The notes beneath the pieces were generated by a model that worked only from the letters and a program-made list of their open reading frames with translations, had not been told where the DNA came from and made no database searches. The position numbers and the translations under genes are program-made. This document shows, piece by piece, positions 11,965-22,569 of a stretch of 64,000 bases of DNA. Every line of letters begins with the position of its first letter. Positions within the stretch are counted from its first letter, which is position 1. The DNA is from Balanoglossus misakiensis (Eukaryota; Hemichordata), in the NCBI GenBank assembly GCA_040954595.2, contig CM082582.2, positions 7,316,001 to 7,380,000 on the forward strand, read 5' to 3'.

Positions 11965-13424
11965 TAAGTTCTAGCATACTGAGACCCTTTCTACAGGGTC
12001 TAAGCCTATGCTTCTTATGACTGACGTGACAGACCAACCTTAGCCATAGCTGCAGTTCAGTTGCTCGAGGTTTTCAGTGCCTTGGTTTGTGTTTGCTGCC
12101 TACCACACAAACCAAGACAAAACCTCGAACTACTGAACTGCAGCAACCTAAGCCCTACACGGTGTCAGCATGCTGTTGGCGTTGCCCGGCACGGGACCGG
12201 GAACACACAGACCTCTACGCAGGGCGAGTTGTTCGTTTAACGTTTTAAAATCCATGCACTGCATAGCTTTGCAAGTTTATGCACATCCCATCTTAGACTT
12301 GTTTCAAGCCTGTGATTTGTGGTTTATTTTGTTTTCATATGAAAATGAAATGCTTGAGCAGGGTGTGAACGCAGCAGGCCAGGGGAACTTTTAAGCCGGT
12401 AGAAACTAACTCCCCACTGCGCAGACTCGGATGTAGGCTGTACGCCTAATGCGTTGGATGCGCGCGAATCTTTTGCAAATGAATTATTCACCGACTCGAA
12501 AGAAAAAAAAATTACATAAGAAAGGTCGAATACCCATATGTATCAAACCTGTTCTTTTTTCTCCCTTTTTTTTTGGGGGGGGGGGGGTCCTGTTATGTGT
12601 AATCAAACGTCGCGTGTCTGTCTGGTGCACGTCTGGTACTAATGTTTGATGTGCTTCTGTTTGCAACTTTAGGTCGACTCATCGCTTGGAATTTGTTTCC
12701 CATCCTAGTACAATACTGGAAATTTGTTGGGACACCACGGTACAATTATCTGGGTTTACAAACACTCATTCGTGACGGTTTCCTAATATTTCAACGCTCA
12801 GTGTTCTACAATTTTCTCCCAGAATTCCACACTCACATTAAGCCATCAACTGCAATGGAAAACCACCGTACCCTTATTCACGTTGGGAAAACGTCCTTCC
12901 TGCAACGCAGTGAAGTACGCGGTCATGTCGACGGTGTACCTTTATCGACTAGCTACGAGCATGTTGTATGTGTAGACACGCGCACAAGACAGCCCACGAA
13001 GCTTCCCGATTGGTTCAGACAACTCTATGGTCCGCAAGCAACTGGTCAAACAGCGCAAGCGCAGTACATGGACAGGTTGACAGATGTTCCAACAGCAACA
13101 TTCCAACACAACATCCGGGTACCTTTCAGTGACACCGATGAAAACAAGCACGTCTCCCATACGGCATACCCCAAATATGCTGGTGAAAGTTCTCACGTAG
13201 CCGCTGAGAATCGCACCTACCCTTCATTCCACCGAGACATGACCAGCCACAAAATCAAGTCCATAGGTTTACTCTACATGAGAGAAGCTCTCCTGGATGA
13301 CGTCTTAACAGTTGAAACGTGGGAAGATGCGAATGACCGATGCAAGTTGAATTTCCTGATAAAGAAGGACATCAAAGAAATCTGTCACTGTAGTATGGAA
13401 TATTATAACTCTCTGCAGACATGA
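11861..13424 (+). CDS. Acyl-ACP thioesterase-like (double hotdog) protein, tandem copy 1
   Basis: Two coding exons, 11,861-11,945 and 12,673-13,424 (phase 1, donor GTGGGT, acceptor TTTAG), give 278 residues. Exon 1 is short and is supported by the matching first exon in all four paralogues. The C-terminal half has the hotdog active-site phrase DTDENKH. Its D184, N186 and H188, with a Glu in the later YMREAL segment, match the D-N-H-E set of plant FatB-type thioesterases. An N-terminal block (IGKTS, then TRQPTKLPDWF) looks like the first hotdog. The predicted reaction is hydrolysis of an acyl thioester, with unknown acyl chain and carrier. No signal peptide or peroxisomal signal is seen. The usual second Asn after the His is Ser here. 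A poly(A) signal lies at 13,474-13,479. The intron carries a 13-G run at 12,575-12,587 and a hairpin. Confidence 0.8.
12050..12143. repeat. Intronic hairpin, about 40-bp stem
   Basis: The arms at 12,050-12,092 and 12,105-12,143 pair almost completely (a 3-base mismatched patch and one 4-base bulge) around a 12-base loop. The structure lies in intron 1 of thioesterase-like copy 1. Its size and imperfections resemble a microRNA precursor, but a degenerate foldback element is equally possible. I know of no matching mature microRNA. Confidence 0.7.
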
Positions 13425-14190
13425 TATGCCCACAAAGGCAACGAAACGATGAATTAAGTGTGTCGGTTTATTAAATAAAACGGCGAATTCCTCTCCTCAT
13501 TTGATAACAATTTGTGTGTACACAACCACATTTTCTTAATGAACCTGTCCCGCTTTGATGTGGCGAAAAGACTGCATTATCCCCCATGATATTCCCTTGG
13601 CAATGTTACAAGACAAGACTGTCGTGACATTGAACAATCTCAGTCTCTACCCGGCAAACTAATAATAAGGTCCCTTTCAAGACCGATTGTACAACAGTAT
13701 GGCTGGTCGAACTGCACACTCCCCCACACAACCCCTTTCATACATACATATGCGGATCGACTGGTCCGATACAAAATTGCTCGATACTAAAGTAGACAGG
13801 AAGGGTAGCTTGAGAAACGATGTTGTTTCGTGAGTCACTGGACTAACTTTCTCATCGGGGGAATAATCTGGCGGAACGCACGAGGAATACGTGGATATGT
13901 GCATGTGCACAGGTGGTTGAATGTTGGTATGGACAGTTTTGCATGCATAATGATGATGTGTGGCTGCTGCTATGTACATGTATGGATGGATCGGGTTTTT
14001 TTTGTATGGATGTATACATACATACACTCTTGATCAATTGGGATTATACGACCTACATGTGTATGTTCACATTGTTTGTCACGCGATAAATACACCACGG
14101 GTGACCCTTGACCACGCCTGACCATTGACATAGACTACACTACACCGCACACGACTGTGCTTCTCTGCGGTTCCTGCCTCTGCTGGTAAA
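13425..14190. other. 3' UTR of copy 1 and upstream region of copy 2
   Basis: AATAAA at 13,474-13,479 probably ends copy 1. The rest has no supported gene. The last 100 bp before 14,191 align with the equivalent region of copy 1 (the ACTGTGCTT...TGCCT...GGTAAAATG context), which indicates a duplicated promoter and leader. Confidence 0.6.
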
Positions 14191-15483
14191 ATGAAATTCA
14201 CTTCCTTCGCTCCACATAGCGGACGCTGCACCTGGTTAATGAACAGCATACCTCACAAATACTTTGATCATTTAGGTGGGTGAACCAGCTTCTACATAAT
14301 GTCTATTTTGGACTGACGGTGACAGACGCCAGTGGTAGCATTCATCATCCTGGTGTCAGTAGATTTTCACTTCCGTGCAGGTACTGTGCTATAGTTTATG
14401 CACGCGCTATCTTAGACTTGGTTCAACCCCGTTTTGTCTTGTCTTGCCTTGTGATATAAAATATTTGAGTGTGGTGAACCCAACACATGGGAGTTGAACC
14501 TTGTAGACATTAAGTCACTGATGCGCCAAATTGAAATAAAAAAGATTCATAAACGAAATCTATTGCACGTGATTTAGTTTAATTCGCCGACTTTGAACTA
14601 AGTCTAGTCCGAGCTCTCGCAGCGACAATGGAATGCGAGCCGACCCACCAGCATTACCATCATATGATGATGATATCTGGACAAAAAAGACTATGTTACT
14701 GCTATATTTATTTCTGTTTCAAATGTAGGTCAACCAGTCGCTTGGCATTTGTTTTCAATCATGGGCGAATTCTGGAGATTGGTCGAGACACCAACGTACA
14801 AGCAGTATCTGAGCTTTGGAAATCTCAACCGCGACGGCTTAATTATGTTCTATCGCTCAGTGGTCTACAATTTTCTCCCGGAATTCCACACTCTCCTGAA
14901 GCCGTCAACTGCAATGGAAAACCACCGTTCCCTTATTCACATCGGAAAGACCTCCCACCTTCAATACAGTGAAGTACGCAGTCATGACGATGGTGTCCTG
15001 TTATCGACAGGCTACGAGCAGTCTGTATGTGTAGACGCAATCACGAGACAGCCCACAAAGCTACCAGATTGGTTCAGAAAGCTCTACAACCCTCAGGTAA
15101 TCGATCGACCAGCGCAGTACATGAACAGGTTGACAGATGTTCCAACAGCAACATTCAAACACAAAATCCGGGTGACTCTCAGTGATATTGACGAAAACAA
15201 TCACGTGTCTCATATGGCATACCCTATATATGCTGGGGAAAGTTCTCTCGTAGCCGCTGAGAATCGCGCCTACCCTTCATTCCACCGAGACATGACCCGC
15301 TACAAAATCAAGTCCATAGGTTTACTCTACATGAGAGAAGCTCTCCTGGATGACGTCTTAACAGTTGAAACGTGGGAAGATGCGAATGACCGATGCAAGT
15401 TAAATTTCCTGACAAGGAAGGAAAATGAAGAAATATGTCACTGTAGCATCAAATATTATAACACAGCTCGGTCAAAGTTATAG
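14191..15483 (+). CDS. Acyl-ACP thioesterase-like (double hotdog) protein, tandem copy 2
   Basis: Exons 14,191-14,275 and 14,729-15,483 (same phase-1 intron as copy 1, donor GTGGGT) encode 279 residues. The C-terminal hotdog reads DIDENNH, with N185 and H187, and keeps the later YMREAL glutamate. The N-terminal block has IGKTS and TRQPTKLPDWF. It is closest to copy 1. A run of about 100 bp near the 3' end (from about 15,302) is identical to copy 1 while the 5' half of exon 2 is much more divergent, which suggests gene conversion. The predicted activity is acyl-thioester hydrolysis with unknown substrate. A poly(A) signal candidate at 15,830-15,835 lies inside a locally repeated sequence. Confidence 0.8.
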
Positions 15484-16593
15484 ATATGATATTATGTCAA
15501 CCAAAGGATGCAAGCGAGGACTATGATGAAATGTGTTAACAAAACAGACAATTTGCCTATTCAGTTGAAGCTCTTTGATAGAGATTTCTGTAAAATGCTC
15601 AATCCGGCGATGTAACCGTATTTCTTAGTTTGTAACCTGCCACGGTTGGATCTGACAACAAAGGGCAGTATTTCCGTGATGTTTTTACGTTAAATGGTAC
15701 TAGACAACCTTTATTGCGGTTTCACAGTATTTGATGTTATGAAGAAATCGTGATATGACAAACGATGTGATTAATGTGATCCTACGTGACAAATGCTGTG
15801 TTACAGAAACAACCGAACATTGGACACCAAATAAAGGTCATGTTAGGACAACATGATATTCCTTATCATTCACGAATGCATAACGAATCAGAGTGATCTT
15901 AGGAGACCTTTGGCTGATGATAAGCTTAGATCACCACGTTACCACACGTTAATATTGGATCATCTCCAAACGTGCGATTATTCACAGAGATATGACATCT
16001 AAGTATACTTGACATACTGGGATTGTTAAAGGGACAAATATTCTCTCTCGCTGCCCTTTATCCGTTAATTATGTTTCATACAATACACCGTTAATGTTAA
16101 TGTACATGTGTATACATTTATGTAGTGAATGAACGTTCAACCACACAACGTCCACCCCACTTGTATGATATGAGAGTAAAAACTCGCCCAAAATGAGTAA
16201 ATGGTAGAGAACGATTATTCATTTTGTCGAAAGAGACAAATAGTGCTGTACGGCAACAATGGGAGCAATTTCATCCTCAAAATCTATCATGGCTTAAGCC
16301 GATGGTAGAAAGCTCACGTCGAATGAGAGCATTTTCTCAAAACCCGAGAACTCAGGATCCATTTAAATGACTGAGATAACTGATGGATGAACATACCATT
16401 GTCCTCCCAAATTGACCCTCGACCTGAGGACAGCCCACATCAGACACTGGGTCAGACTAAACTCCTGGTCAAAGTCAACTTGGCGACATATTGTTCTAGT
16501 AGTATAGCAACTTGAACAGTACAACACAGACGGATACTAGCAGTCATCTGACAGACAATATTCCCCCCCCCCCCTGGTCGTCTGGCTTTAACG
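15484..16593. other. Intergenic region between copies 2 and 3
   Basis: No supported gene. It holds the copy 2 3' UTR, a repeat shared with the intron of copy 3 (15,797-15,932), a partly degenerate version of the intergenic unit seen after copies 3 and 4, and the CCCAAATTGACCCT promoter word about 175 bp before the copy 3 start. A 12-C run at 16,563-16,574 precedes the start codon. Confidence 0.6.
15797..15932 (+). repeat. Dispersed direct repeat, first copy (partner at 16,936-17,060)
   Basis: The block beginning TGTGTTACAGAAACAACCG and ending around GATAAGCTTAG recurs at 16,936-17,060 inside intron 1 of copy 3 with a handful of substitutions. In copy 2 it lies in the 3' flank, in copy 3 in the intron. 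The segment was therefore moved or the local duplications were nested. It is absent from the introns of copies 4 and 5. Confidence 0.75.
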
Positions 16594-17890
16594 ATGAATT
16601 TCAAATCATACTCATCTATAAATGGGATAAAATTTTCTTATACAAGCGAAACCGTTCCCGACGAATGGTTTAGTAAATCGGGTAAGTTTAATGTTAGGCC
16701 TATATGGCCACCCTTCTTAGCCTAGCCGCCTATGCTCGCACAGACCACAATCCGCCGACCTTTACCTTCTGTTCGGAAAGGCGGGGCACAATCGTACTCT
16801 AGAGTGGCGCGTGAACCGAGAACAGCCAAAACGATCAGCAAAGCTAAAGACAGCGCTTAAACTCTACATTTGATTCGCGATTTCTCCCATGAGTATGGCT
16901 CTTTTCTGAGTCACACATACAATGTAGGAGCAATCTGTGTTACAGAAACAACCGAACATTGGACACCAAATGAAGGTCACGTTAGGACAACATAAAATTC
17001 CTTATCATTCACGAGTGCATAACGAACCAGAGTGACCTTTGTGTGAAGATAAGCTTAGTCACAAATATGAGCAATCGCCGTGTAACAACCCCTAAAGCGA
17101 CCTTGCACTGTGTAACTGCACCGCTCTCTTTTTTTTAGGACAACCCATCCCATGGCGGTTCTTTTCCTTCTCGGAGACAGCATGGGAAGCAGTTCAAACC
17201 CCGCCCAACGAGTATCTGCACTTCAGAACACTCATGCGAGGTGACTACTTGTTGTTCATCCGCTCTGAAGTGTACACCTTCCTCCCGGAATTCTACACCC
17301 ACTTCAAGCCGGCGACTCCCGTGCTGGAAACCAGCCGCACCCTGGCCAACATCGGGAGGACATCCAACAGTCAAATCCACGATCTACGCTCTCGTCCCGA
17401 CGACACTCTACTGGTCATTGGCCGCATGCAAACCATCTGTGTCAGCAAGCTGACGAGGCGGCCAACACAGTTTCCGGATTGGTTCATAAAACTTTATTCT
17501 CCACGAGCGACGGGTCAGCCGGGGATATACATGGATCGACTGGTGGACAAGCCGGTGGCTACGTTCAAAGACAGCATCCGGGTACCTGCAAGTGATACTG
17601 ATCTCAACGAACACGCGAACCACACGGCATACGTGAAATACATACGCGGGTGCCTCCACTCAGCTGCTGAGAATGACGCCTACCCTTCATTCAAGAAAGA
17701 TATGACCAAGTACAGGATGAAGACCTTGGGTATACTTTACATGGGGGAAGCTCTTGCCGGCGATGCAATAACACTAGAAACATGGGAGGACGCAAAAAAT
17801 CGACGAAAATTAAATTTTGTGATGAAGAAAGACGATGAAGACATTTGTCACTGTAGTGTGGAATATTATCAATCTCTATCAAATTTGTAA
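16594..17890 (+). CDS. Acyl-ACP thioesterase-like (double hotdog) protein, tandem copy 3
   Basis: Exons 16,594-16,681 and 17,139-17,890 (phase 1, donor GTAAGT, acceptor after a T-run) encode 279 residues. Exon 1 is one codon longer than in the other copies. The N-terminal block contains IGRTS and TRRPTQFPDWF. The C-terminal hotdog reads DTDLNEHANHTAY, with D184, N186 and H188, and E233 lies in YMGEAL. This set matches the catalytic D-N-H-E of FatB-type acyl-ACP thioesterases, so hydrolysis of an acyl thioester is likely and the chain length is unknown. From about residue 130 onward it is nearly identical to copies 4 and 5, more so than in the N-terminal third. ATTAAA at 18,145-18,150 is the probable poly(A) signal. 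Confidence 0.82.
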
Positions 17891-19061
17891 TCACGAACAA
17901 CAGTTACTTATGAAGAGTTTTGTTAATTGGCATTTACTTTTGTTCATGATGATGGTGGTGGTGGTCGTCGTCGTCGTGACGATTTCGGTTTGAGGCCACT
18001 GTTACCATGCAACGCTGAGATGTAACCAACCGATCCCAGATTTTCAGTGGATATACATTGTAGTCCTCGAGAAAAAAAGTACGCATTCACATGATCATTC
18101 AACGACTTCAACACAAAACGAAAACTTTTGTTCTTGAGATGTCATTAAAATATTGTTTCCAAAGAATGCTCAATTCGGCCATGTAGGCTAACCCTATTTC
18201 TTAGTTTGCCCCCTTTTCCGTTAATTATGTTTCATACAATACAAATGTACACCGTTTATGTTAATGTACATGCATGTGTATACATGTATGTAGTGAATGA
18301 ACGTTCAACCACACACAACTTCCACCCCACTTGTATGATATGAGAGTAAAAACTCGCCCAAAATTAAATAGATGGTAGAGACTGATTTTTCATTTTGTCG
18401 AAAGAGCCAAATAGTGTAGTACGAATGAAATGAAGACCAAGGGGCATCGGCAACAATGGGAGCAATTTCATCCTCAAAATCTGTCATGGCTGAGGCCGAT
18501 GGTAGAGCTTACGTCCATTGAGAGCGCTTTCTCAAAACCCGAGAACTCAAGATCCTCATCACATAGATGGCGTGCTGTGGTTGCTAGGAGACAGCGCTGT
18601 TCTGTTCTGTTCTCTCCGGTGTACGTAATGTAGGCGTCCATCTTAACAAAACAGCCAAGGGTCAGCCATAACAGCTGTCACTGTTTGTGTGTTGTGTTTT
18701 CATGATTTTATTTTCCAATTTTAAACGGTCCATCTAAATGAGATATGAGATAACTGGTAGATAAACTCGAACATATCACCAACCTCTGATTTTGGCTGTA
18801 CGTAATTTGAAATAAACCATTGTCGTCCCAAATTGACCCTAGACACACAGCGCCTCTAGTGACAGTATGCGACCTAGTTCTTTCGCAGTTCGGTCAAAGA
18901 GCAGTACCTCGATATGAGAATAGCCCACATCAGACCGGTCAGACTTCAAGGTCAGAGTCTACTTGGGACATTGTTCTAGTAGTATGGTAACAGTACAACA
19001 CAGACGGATACTAGCAGTCATCCGACAGACAATCTTTTCCCCCTGGTCGTCTGGCTTAAAG
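17891..19061. other. Intergenic region between copies 3 and 4
   Basis: Contains a GGT/CGT microsatellite (about 17,950-17,976), the ATTAAA signal at 18,145-18,150, and the upstream region of copy 4 with CCCAAATTGACCCT at 18,827-18,840, 222 bp before the start codon. Almost all of it is repeated between copies 4 and 5. No supported gene. Confidence 0.65.
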
Positions 19062-20236
19062 ATGAATTTCACATCATACTCAGCTGATGGGTCACAATGT
19101 TCTTATGTAAGCGAAGCCATTCCCGACGAATGGTTTAGTAAATCAGGTAAGTTTAATGTTAGGCCTATATGGCCCTGCTTCTTAGCCTAGCCGCCTATGC
19201 TCGCACAGACCACAATCCTCGCTTAAACGCCGTTTCTGGCGGTAAAATTGTATCGCTATGGAAAAGTACCCTTTACACACGCTACAGTCTGCCATCAGTT
19301 TAGGAAGGGACCAATCTGATTAAAATCAGATGTGGAGTTGGGCGCCGTCTTCTTTTCTGTTCGGAAGGGGGGGGGGGCACTCTAGAGTGGCGCGTGAACC
19401 AATAACACTCATAGGAGCAATCGCCGTGTAACAACCCCTAAAGCGACCGTGCACTGTGTAACTGCACCGCTCTTTTTTTAGGACAACCCATCCCGTGGCG
19501 GTACTTTACATTCGCGGACACCGCGTGGGAAGCCATCCAGGCCCCGCCCAACGAGTATCTGCACTACAATACTCTCCTGCGTGACTCGGACTACTTGTTG
19601 TTCATCCGCTCTGAAGTGTACAACTTCCTCCCGGAATTCTACACCCACTTCAAGCCGGCGACTCCCGTGCTGGAAAGCCGCCGCACCCTGACGAACATAG
19701 GGAGGACATCCAACAGTCAAATCCACGATCTACGCTCTCGTCCCGACGACACTCTACTGGCCTTTAGCCACGACCAGACCATCTGTGTCAGCAAGCTGAC
19801 GAGGCGGCCAACTCAGTTTCCAGATTGGTTCATAAAACTTTATTCTCCACGAGCGACGGGTCAGCCGGGGATATACATGGATCGACTGGTGGACAAGCCG
19901 GTGGCGACGTTCAAAGACAGCATACGGGTACCTGCAAGTGATACTGATCTCAACGAACACGCGAACCACACGGCATACGTGAAATACGTACGCGGGTGCC
20001 TCCACTCAGCTGCTGAGAATGACGCCTACCCTTCATTCAAGAAAGATATGACCAAGTACAGGATGAAGACCTTGGGTATACTTTACATGGGGGAAGCTCT
20101 TGCCGGCGATGCAATAACACTAGAAACATGGGAGGACGCAAAAAATCGACGAAAATTAAATTTTGTGATGAAGAAAGACGATGAAGACATTTGTCACTGT
20201 AGTGTGGAATATTATCAATCTCTATCAAATTTGTAA
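19062..20236 (+). CDS. Acyl-ACP thioesterase-like (double hotdog) protein, tandem copy 4
   Basis: Exons 19,062-19,146 and 19,482-20,236 (intron 335 bp, phase 1) encode 279 residues. It has the same architecture as copy 3: IGRTS and TRRPTQFPDWF in the N-terminal hotdog, then DTDLNEHANHTAY with N186 and H188, then YMGEAL with the catalytic-type Glu. The C-terminal half of about 150 residues is the same as copy 3 apart from an Ile/Val change, whereas the first 60 residues differ more from copy 3 than from copy 5. Predicted soluble acyl-thioester hydrolase, substrate unknown. ATTAAA at 20,505-20,510 is the likely poly(A) signal. Confidence 0.82.
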
Positions 20237-21403
20237 TCACGAACAACAGTTACTTATGAAGAGTTTTGTTAATTGGCATTTACTTTTGTTCATGATGATG
20301 GTGGTGGTGGTGGTGGTGGTGGTCGTCGTCGTCGTCGTGACGATTTCGGTTTGAGGCCACTGTTACCATGCAACGCTGAGATGTAACCAACCGATCCCAG
20401 ATTTTCAGTGGATATACATTGTAGTCCTCGAGAAAAAAAGTACGCATTCACATGATCATTCAACGACTTCAACACAAAACGAAAACCTTTGTTCTTGAGA
20501 TGTCATTAAAATATTGTTCCCAAAGAATGCTCAATTCGGCCATGTAACCCTATTTCTTAGTTTGCCCCCCTTTCCGTTAATTATGTTTCATACAATACAC
20601 CGTTTATGTTAATGTACATGTGTATACATGTATGTAGTGAATAAACGTTCAACCACACACAAGTTCCATCCCGCTTGTATGATATGAGAGTAAAAACTCG
20701 CCCAAAATTAAATAAATGGTAGAGACTGATTATTCATTTTGTCGAAATAGACAAATACTAGTGCAGTACGAATGAAATGAAGACCAAGGGGCATCGGCAA
20801 CAATGGGAGCAATTTCATCCTCAAAATCTATCATGGCTGAGGCCGATGGTAGAGCTTACGTCCAATGAGAGCACTTTCTCAAAACCCGAGAACTCAAGAT
20901 CCTCATCACATAGATGGCGTGCTGTGGTTGCTAGGAGACAGCGCTGTTCTGTTCTCTCCGGTGTACGTAATGTAGGCGTCCATCTTAACAAAACAGCCAA
21001 GGGTCAGCCATAACAGCTGTCACTGTTTGCGTGTTGTGTTTTCATGATTTTATTTTCCAATTTTAAACGGTCCATCTAAATGAGATATGAGATAACTGGT
21101 AGATAAACTCGAACATATCACCAACCTCTGATTTTGGCTGTACGTAATTTGAAATAAACCATTGTCGTCCCAAATTGACCCTAGACACACAGCGCCTATA
21201 GCGACAGTATGCGACCTAGTTCTTTCGCAGTTCGGTCAAAGAGCAGTACCTCGATATGAGAATAGCCCACATCAGACCGGTCAGACTTCCTGGTCAGAGT
21301 CTACTGGGGACATTGTTCTAGTAGTATGGTAACAGTACAACACAGACGGATACTAGCAGTCATCCGACAGACAATCTTTTCCCCCTGGTCGTCTGGCTTA
21401 AAG
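20237..21403. other. Intergenic region between copies 4 and 5
   Basis: A near-copy of 17,891-19,061. It has an expanded GGT/CGT microsatellite (about 20,298-20,338), ATTAAA at 20,505-20,510 and CCCAAATTGACCCT at 21,169-21,182, again 222 bp before the start codon. No supported gene. Confidence 0.65.
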
Positions 21404-22569
21404 ATGAATATCACATCATACTCAGCTGATGGGACACAATGTTCTTATATAAGCGAAGCCATTCCCGACGAATGGTTTAGTAAATCAGGTAAGTTTAATG
21501 TTAGGCCTATATGGCCCTGCTTCTTAGCCTAGCCGCCTATGCTCGCACAGACCACAATCCTCGCTTAAACGCCGCTTCTGGCGGTAAAATTGTATCGCTA
21601 TGGAAAAGTACCCTTTACACACGCTACAGTCTGCCATCAGTTTAGGAAGGGACCAATCTGATTAAAATCAGATGTAGATTTGGGCGCCGTCTTTTCTGTT
21701 CGGAAGGGGGGGGGCACTCTAGAGTGGCGCGTGAACCGATAAAACTCATAGGAGCAATCGCCGTGTAACAACCCCAAAGCGACCGTGCACTGTGTAACTG
21801 CACCGCTCTTTTTTTAGGACAACCCATCCCGTGGCGGTACTTTACCTTCGCCGAGACAGCGTGGCAGGCCATCCAGGCCCCGCCCAACGAGTACCTGCAC
21901 TACAATACTCTCCTACGTGACTCTGACTACTTGTTGTTCATCCGCTCAGAAGTGTACACCTTCCTCCCGGAATTCTACACCCACTTCAAGCCGACGACTG
22001 TGCTGGAAAGCCACCGCACCCTGGCCAACATCGGGAGGACATCCAAGAGTCAAATGATCGAACTACGCTCTCGTCCAGACGACACTCTATTGGTCATTGG
22101 CCACGACCAGACCATCTGTGTCAGCAAGCTGACGAGGCGGCCAACACAGTTTCCGGATTGGTTCATAAAACTTTATTCTCCACGAGCGACGGGCCAGCGG
22201 GGGATATACATGGATCGACTGGTGGACAAGCCGGTGGCGACGTTCAAAGACAGCATCCGGGTACCTGCAAGTGATACTGATCTCAACGAACACGCTAACC
22301 ACACGGCATACGTGAAATACGTACGCGGTTGCCTCCACTCAGCTGCTGAGAATGACGCCTACCCTTCATTCAAGAAAGATATGACCAAGTACAGGATGAA
22401 GACCTTGGGTTTACTTTACATGGGGGAAGCTCTTGCCGGCGATGCAATAACACTAGAAACATGGGAGGACGCAAAAAATCGACGAAAGTTAAATTTTGTG
22501 ATGAAGAAATACAGTGAAGACATATGTCACTGTAGTGTGGAATATTATAAATCTCTATCAAATTTGTAA
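21404..22569 (+). CDS. Acyl-ACP thioesterase-like (double hotdog) protein, tandem copy 5
   Basis: Exons 21,404-21,488 and 21,818-22,569 (intron 329 bp, phase 1) encode 278 residues, the last member of the array. The hotdog motif DTDLNEHANHTAY (N185, H187) and the YMGEAL Glu are intact. Differences from copies 3 and 4 include one missing residue near position 73 (PTTVLE versus PATPVLE), QMIELRS in place of QIHDLRS, and KKYSED near the C-terminus. The open frame and kept active-site residues argue that it is functional. A canonical AATAAA at 22,859-22,864 replaces the ATTAAA of copies 3 and 4. Confidence 0.82.

Noticed and set aside
14628-14972. A 114-residue plus-strand frame overlapping copy 2
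   Set aside because: It crosses the intron 1 acceptor in the wrong frame. The alternative frame encodes the hotdog protein shared by all five copies.
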